Positions 60,876 through 64,000 of a stretch of DNA of 64,000 bases are shown piece after piece. The notes under the pieces were generated by a model. It was not told where the DNA came from and made no database searches. It was given only the letters and a program-made list of their open reading frames with translations. Both the position numbers and the translations under genes were made by a program. The DNA comes from Gammaproteobacteria bacterium (GTDB lineage: Bacteria; Pseudomonadota; Gammaproteobacteria; Competibacterales; Competibacteraceae): NCBI GenBank assembly GCA_024235095.1, contig JACKNC010000002.1, forward strand, positions 124,001 to 188,000, in the 5' to 3' direction. How positions within the stretch are numbered: the stretch's first letter is position 1; each line of letters starts with the position of its first letter.

Positions 60876-61613
60876 GTGACTCACACCGCCAGGACATCGC
60901 TTCAATCATTACAGATCAACACCCTGCTGAACAGCATGGCCGTACTCGCGCTGCTGACCGGCATTGCGCTGATGATCACCAGGATTTTTGCCGCGCCTAT
61001 CGGATACCTGGCCCAGTCGCTAGCGGTCTTTGTCGGATGCTTGTTGATTCTGGCGCGGTTTCTCTCCCAACATCAACCCTTAACCCGCTTTGGCGCGGCC
61101 AATACGGTGACTCTGTTGCGCGCGGGCATTGCCGCTTTGTTCGCAGGCCTGATAGGCCGTCCGGCGCCTGCGCCTGCGTGGGCATGGACCATGGCGGCGC
61201 TGGCCATCATTGCCCTGCTTCTCGATGGACTGGATGGCTGGCTGGCGCGACGGAGTAGTATGCAAAGTCCGTTTGGCGCGCGCTTCGATATGGAGGTCGA
61301 TGCCTTTTTCATTTTGATCCTGGCGGTGCTGGTCTGGCAATTTGGCAAAGCCGGAGTTTGGATCCTTCTCTCCGGCATGATGCGCTATGGATTCGTCCTG
61401 CTCAGTTACGCGCTGCCCTGGTTGAATCAGCCCCTGCCGCCGCGCCGTCGTCGACAAACCGTGTGCGTAATCCAGACCGTGGCGTTAGCAGGATGTCTGA
61501 CGACGCCGCTGATCCCACCGATTTCAACCATACTGGCCGGGTTTGCATTAGGGCTACTGGCGCTGTCCTTCGCCGTGGACGTGGCTTGGCTGTGGCGGCG
61601 CGATGAACGCTGA
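60876..61613 (+). CDS. CDP-alcohol phosphatidyltransferase family protein
   Basis: This 245-residue integral membrane enzyme has the complete family motif D-G-x2-A-R-x8-G-x3-D-x3-D. Asp120, Gly121, Ala124, Arg125, Gly134, Asp138 and Asp142 (in LDGWLARRSS and FGARFDMEVD) bind the metal and CDP-alcohol. Six or more hydrophobic spans are present. It joins a CDP-linked lipid to an alcohol; the specific substrate is unknown. It begins at GTG 60876. Proximity to the dehydrogenase, PTPS-like and GT4 genes suggests synthesis of an unusual phospholipid or glycolipid (inference). Confidence 0.87.
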   Translation: MTHTARTSLQSLQINTLLNSMAVLALLTGIALMITRIFAAPIGYLAQSLAVFVGCLLILARFLSQHQPLTRFGAANTVTLLRAGIAALFAGLIGRPAPAPAWAWTMAALAIIALLLDGLDGWLARRSSMQSPFGARFDMEVDAFFILILAVLVWQFGKAGVWILLSGMMRYGFVLLSYALPWLNQPLPPRRRRQTVCVIQTVALAGCLTTPLIPPISTILAGFALGLLALSFAVDVAWLWRRDER

Positions 61614-61695
61614 GCTATGGCCGCAATGCGCCAGATGACAGAATTCATGCACAATGACGTAATAATGGTAAATGGTATGAGTGGATAATCATCGA

Positions 61696-61715
61696 CCTCC
61701 CCCGAGTGAGGGAGG
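61696..61715. terminator. CCTCCC/GGGAGG hairpin downstream of sugar ABC operon
   Basis: CCTCCC (61696-61701) and GGGAGG (61710-61715) form a six-base stem with an eight-base loop, 19 bases beyond the stop of the convergent binding-protein gene. No T-run follows. It is similar to the palindrome at 32361-32385. Confidence 0.4.
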
Positions 61716-61734
61716 CTTGGAGAGTCGAGAACGC

Positions 61735-62673
61735 TTACTTCGTGACCCAGCCCTGGTACTGATCGACATTATCGCGGGTGATCAACTCGACCGGGATGAG
61801 GATCGTGGACTCCGCCGGTGGTTGACCCTGCTTGATCTGATAACCGATCTCGATGCCTTCCTTGGCCATACGCAGCGGGTTTTGTGCCGCCGTTGCCAGG
61901 AACAGACTGTCCTTATCCTTCAATGCTTCCACGGCTACCGGCGCGCCATCGACACCGGTGATGAAAAACTCGGTGCGCTGTGCCTGCCGCGCCGCCAGAT
62001 CGGCGCCAGTCGCGGTTGGATCGTTGATCGCGAACACGGCGTCGATCTTGGGGAAAGCGGTCAGCAGGTTGGTCATCGCATCCAGACCCCCCTCGCGGCT
62101 GCCCTGGCCATTCTGATTGTCGGACAGAATCTTAATATCGGGATGTTTCGCCAGCACCGACTTGCAACCCTGAACCCGGTCAGTGACCGCTGTCACCGGC
62201 GGGCCATTGATGATGACCACATCGCCTTTGCCCTTCAGGCGGTCGACGATGAACTGACAGGCTTTCTCGCCCGCCTGGACATTGTTGCTGGTAATCATCG
62301 CATCCGCGCCTTCGGCGCCAGTATCCACGGCAATCACCGGAATGCCCGCTTCTTTAGCGCGCATGACTGCCGGAAAGATCCCTTCGGCATGAACGGCATT
62401 GATGAGAATCAGATCGACGCCTGCCGAGATGAAGTTGTCGATCTGGTTGGTTTGTTTGCCGAGATCGTAATCGGCGGAATCAACGGTCACCTTGACCGAG
62501 TCGCCGCCGATTTCCCGGGCTTTTTCCTCAGCCCCCTTGGCCAATGTAACGAAAAAGGGGTTGCCCAAGCTGCCCAGGGTTACGCCGACGGCTTTCAAGG
62601 GTGGATCAGCGGCCAAGGCTGCGCCGGAGCTGATGAGCGCTAATACAGTCGCGGAAATGAGAGTCTTCTTCAT
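61735..62673 (-). CDS. Sugar ABC transporter binding protein (RbsB type)
   Basis: This 312-residue periplasmic protein has a signal peptide (KKTLISATVLALISSGAALA) and the LacI/RbsB fold: LKAVGVTLGSLGNPFFVTLA, QIDNFISAGVDLILINAVHA, VIAVDTGAEGADAMITSNN, VFAINDPTATGADLAARQA and FITGVDGAPVAVEALKD. The ligand is probably a pentose or similar sugar or polyol. It follows the permease gene by 55 bases in the minus-strand order ATPase-permease-binding protein. Confidence 0.92.
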   Translation of the reverse strand: MKKTLISATVLALISSGAALAADPPLKAVGVTLGSLGNPFFVTLAKGAEEKAREIGGDSVKVTVDSADYDLGKQTNQIDNFISAGVDLILINAVHAEGIFPAVMRAKEAGIPVIAVDTGAEGADAMITSNNVQAGEKACQFIVDRLKGKGDVVIINGPPVTAVTDRVQGCKSVLAKHPDIKILSDNQNGQGSREGGLDAMTNLLTAFPKIDAVFAINDPTATGADLAARQAQRTEFFITGVDGAPVAVEALKDKDSLFLATAAQNPLRMAKEGIEIGYQIKQGQPPAESTILIPVELITRDNVDQYQGWVTK

Positions 62674-62728
62674 GGTATTGCCTCCTACGGGTTTAATAGA
62701 TTGGGATGGGGGAGGAGAGTGAAAGGGG

Positions 62729-63715
62729 TCAAGTGCGCGCGCCGGGCCCCTTGCGCCGGTACTTGTCGAGCGCCACGGCGATAATGATGACCAGACCCTT
62801 GACGACCAATTGCCAGAAGAACGACACGTTCATCAGGGTTAAGCCGTTGTTGAGGGTAGCGATGATCAGTGCGCCAAACAGCGTGCCGACGACCGTGCCA
62901 ATGCCGCCGACGAAGCTGGTGCCGCCCAGAATCACGGCGGCGATGGCGTCCAATTCATAACCGGTGCCGAGCACCCCGTTAGCGCTGTACAGCCGGCTGG
63001 TGGTCATCACGCCGCCCAGACCGGCCAGCAGGCCGCTGTAGGCATAGACGAACAGCATCACCAATCCGACCTTGATGCCGGTGAGCCGCGCGGCTTGGGG
63101 ATTGCCGCCGACGCCGTAGATATGCACGCCCAGCACGGTGTGACGGAGAATAAACCAGGTCAACAGGATGACCAGGAAGGCGATAATCACGATCCAGGGC
63201 AGTGGCCCCAAATAGGCGTTGCCGATCCAGGCAAAGCCGATCTTGCTGTTGATCACCGTGGTGCCGCCGGCCAGCAAATAAGCCAGTCCGCGCAGGGCGG
63301 TCATCGAACCCAGGGTGACGATGAACGGCGGCAGACCGGCATAGGCCACCAGTAAGCCGTTGATGGCGCCCAGCCCCAGGCCGACCAGTAGCGCCACCGG
63401 GACCGCTGCCCAGCCCAGTTCGGGCATGAGCGATATAACCATCGCCGTGACGGCCGATACCGCCAGCACCGACCCCACCGACAAGTCAATACCGCCGGTC
63501 AGGATGACCACGGTCATACCAGTCGCTAGGACAATATTGATCGACGCCTGGCGGACAATATTCAGCAGGTTATTTTCGGTGAGAAAGTTGGGGGCGATGA
63601 TCGCAAAGATGATGGCGATCACGATCAGCACCGGCAAGATGCCCGCCGTCTGCATCAGATTCGCCCAGAAAGTCTTATCGAAGGTTTTCGCTGCAAGGGT
63701 CGGGGTTGAGTTCAT
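62729..63715 (-). CDS. Sugar ABC permease (RbsC type)
   Basis: This 328-residue permease of the ribose/xylose group shows FLTENNLLNIVRQASINIVL, the signature TGGIDLSVGSVLAVSAVTAM, NGLLVAYAGLPPFIVTLGSM and the EAA-like YGVGGNPQAARLTGIKV. About nine spans are expected. Its start overlaps the upstream ATPase stop by four bases (ATGA, 63712-63715). Confidence 0.93.
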   Translation of the reverse strand: MNSTPTLAAKTFDKTFWANLMQTAGILPVLIVIAIIFAIIAPNFLTENNLLNIVRQASINIVLATGMTVVILTGGIDLSVGSVLAVSAVTAMVISLMPELGWAAVPVALLVGLGLGAINGLLVAYAGLPPFIVTLGSMTALRGLAYLLAGGTTVINSKIGFAWIGNAYLGPLPWIVIIAFLVILLTWFILRHTVLGVHIYGVGGNPQAARLTGIKVGLVMLFVYAYSGLLAGLGGVMTTSRLYSANGVLGTGYELDAIAAVILGGTSFVGGIGTVVGTLFGALIIATLNNGLTLMNVSFFWQLVVKGLVIIIAVALDKYRRKGPGART

Positions 63716-64000
63716 AATTGCACCATCTCGGTTGTGCCTGTCGCCAGGGCCATGATGTTTTCCTGAGTGGGTTCCGCGCCGCCGAGGCCACCGAGCTCGC
63801 CGACAATTTCGCCTTCGCGCATCACCAGGATACGGTCGCTGATGCCGATCACTTCCGGCAATTCGCTGGAAATCACTAGAATCGCCACACCCTTGGCGGC
63901 CAGTTCGCTGATGATTCGATAGATCTCGGCCTTGGCGCCGATGTCGACGCCTTTAGTGGGTTCATCGAGAATCAGGACTTTTGGGTGAATGGCGATCCAG
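63712..64000 (-). CDS. Sugar ABC ATPase (RbsA type), 3' part
   Basis: This is the C-terminal end of a double-domain sugar ATPase; the gene continues beyond the window. The visible 95 residues contain the second Walker B (VLILDEPTKGVDIGAKAEIY), the region VAILVISSELPEVIGISDRI and the terminal EGEIVGELGG. The ILDEPTKGVD form is typical of RbsA/XylG-type C-terminal domains. It is coupled to the permease gene by a four-base overlap. Confidence 0.92.
   Translation of the reverse strand, partial: WIAIHPKVLILDEPTKGVDIGAKAEIYRIISELAAKGVAILVISSELPEVIGISDRILVMREGEIVGELGGLGGAEPTQENIMALATGTTEMVQL

Noticed and set aside
61681..62643. A 320-codon plus-strand open frame
   Set aside because: It is antisense to the RbsB-type binding protein, whose signal peptide and motifs are clear.

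Overview
The window reads as a GC-rich proteobacterial chromosome segment. It combines a class I PHA synthase, a thiolase, methylmalonyl-CoA mutase, two PPi-type phosphofructokinases, split glycine decarboxylase genes and several branched-chain-amino-acid-type ABC operons. That mix suits a PHA- and glycogen-cycling gammaproteobacterium such as the Competibacter/Contendobacter lineage, but the placement is inference; no rRNA or other taxonomic marker is present.

Region by region. 1-4.8 kb: the end of a liv-type transporter (permease, binding protein, ATPase) followed by an alpha/beta hydrolase and glutaryl-CoA dehydrogenase. 4.8-8.3 kb (minus): queC, a BadI-like ring-opening hydrolase, an AMACR-type racemase and an HSD10-type 3-hydroxyacyl-CoA dehydrogenase. 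8.4-20.4 kb (plus): iorAB, a complete livKHMGF operon, a CBS/ACT protein and paaK, a set for uptake and oxidation of aromatic amino or keto acids. An AlbA_2/ParA-like gene pair sits inside it. 20.5-27.7 kb: phaC, a VWA-like and a J-domain protein, then DAHP synthase, serS and a thiolase on the minus strand. 28-34.3 kb: a large protein with an HPr-like domain, an IS1-family element with intact ends, two convergent PPi-type phosphofructokinases and a methylmalonyl-CoA epimerase-like gene. 34.4-38.8 kb: mutA-mutB. An AT-rich patch follows with a CCHC zinc-knuckle microprotein and a RelE-like toxin. 39.5-48.7 kb: a polar amino-acid ABC transporter, a Ppx/GppA phosphatase, a methyltransferase and livKHMG without livF.

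48.7-54.6 kb is an accessory island. Three same-strand cassette-like units (an unknown gene, hicAB, and a HEPN/TIGR02391 gene) each end in an attC-like palindrome, with no integrase: probably an integron-derived cassette cluster. Within and beside it lie an IS1595-family element with 8-bp target duplications, a short Uma2 gene and an IS630-type element split by an in-frame TGA. The operons converging on the island both look incomplete: livF is missing on the left and gcvPB on the right.

54.6-64 kb: gcvT-gcvH-gcvPA. Next is a compact minus-strand set (dehydrogenase, a PTPS-fold protein lacking the usual catalytic residues, and a GT4 glycosyltransferase), divergent from a small unknown gene and a CDP-alcohol phosphatidyltransferase. 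This set is the best candidate here for an uncharacterised pathway. The window ends in a ribose-type sugar ABC operon.
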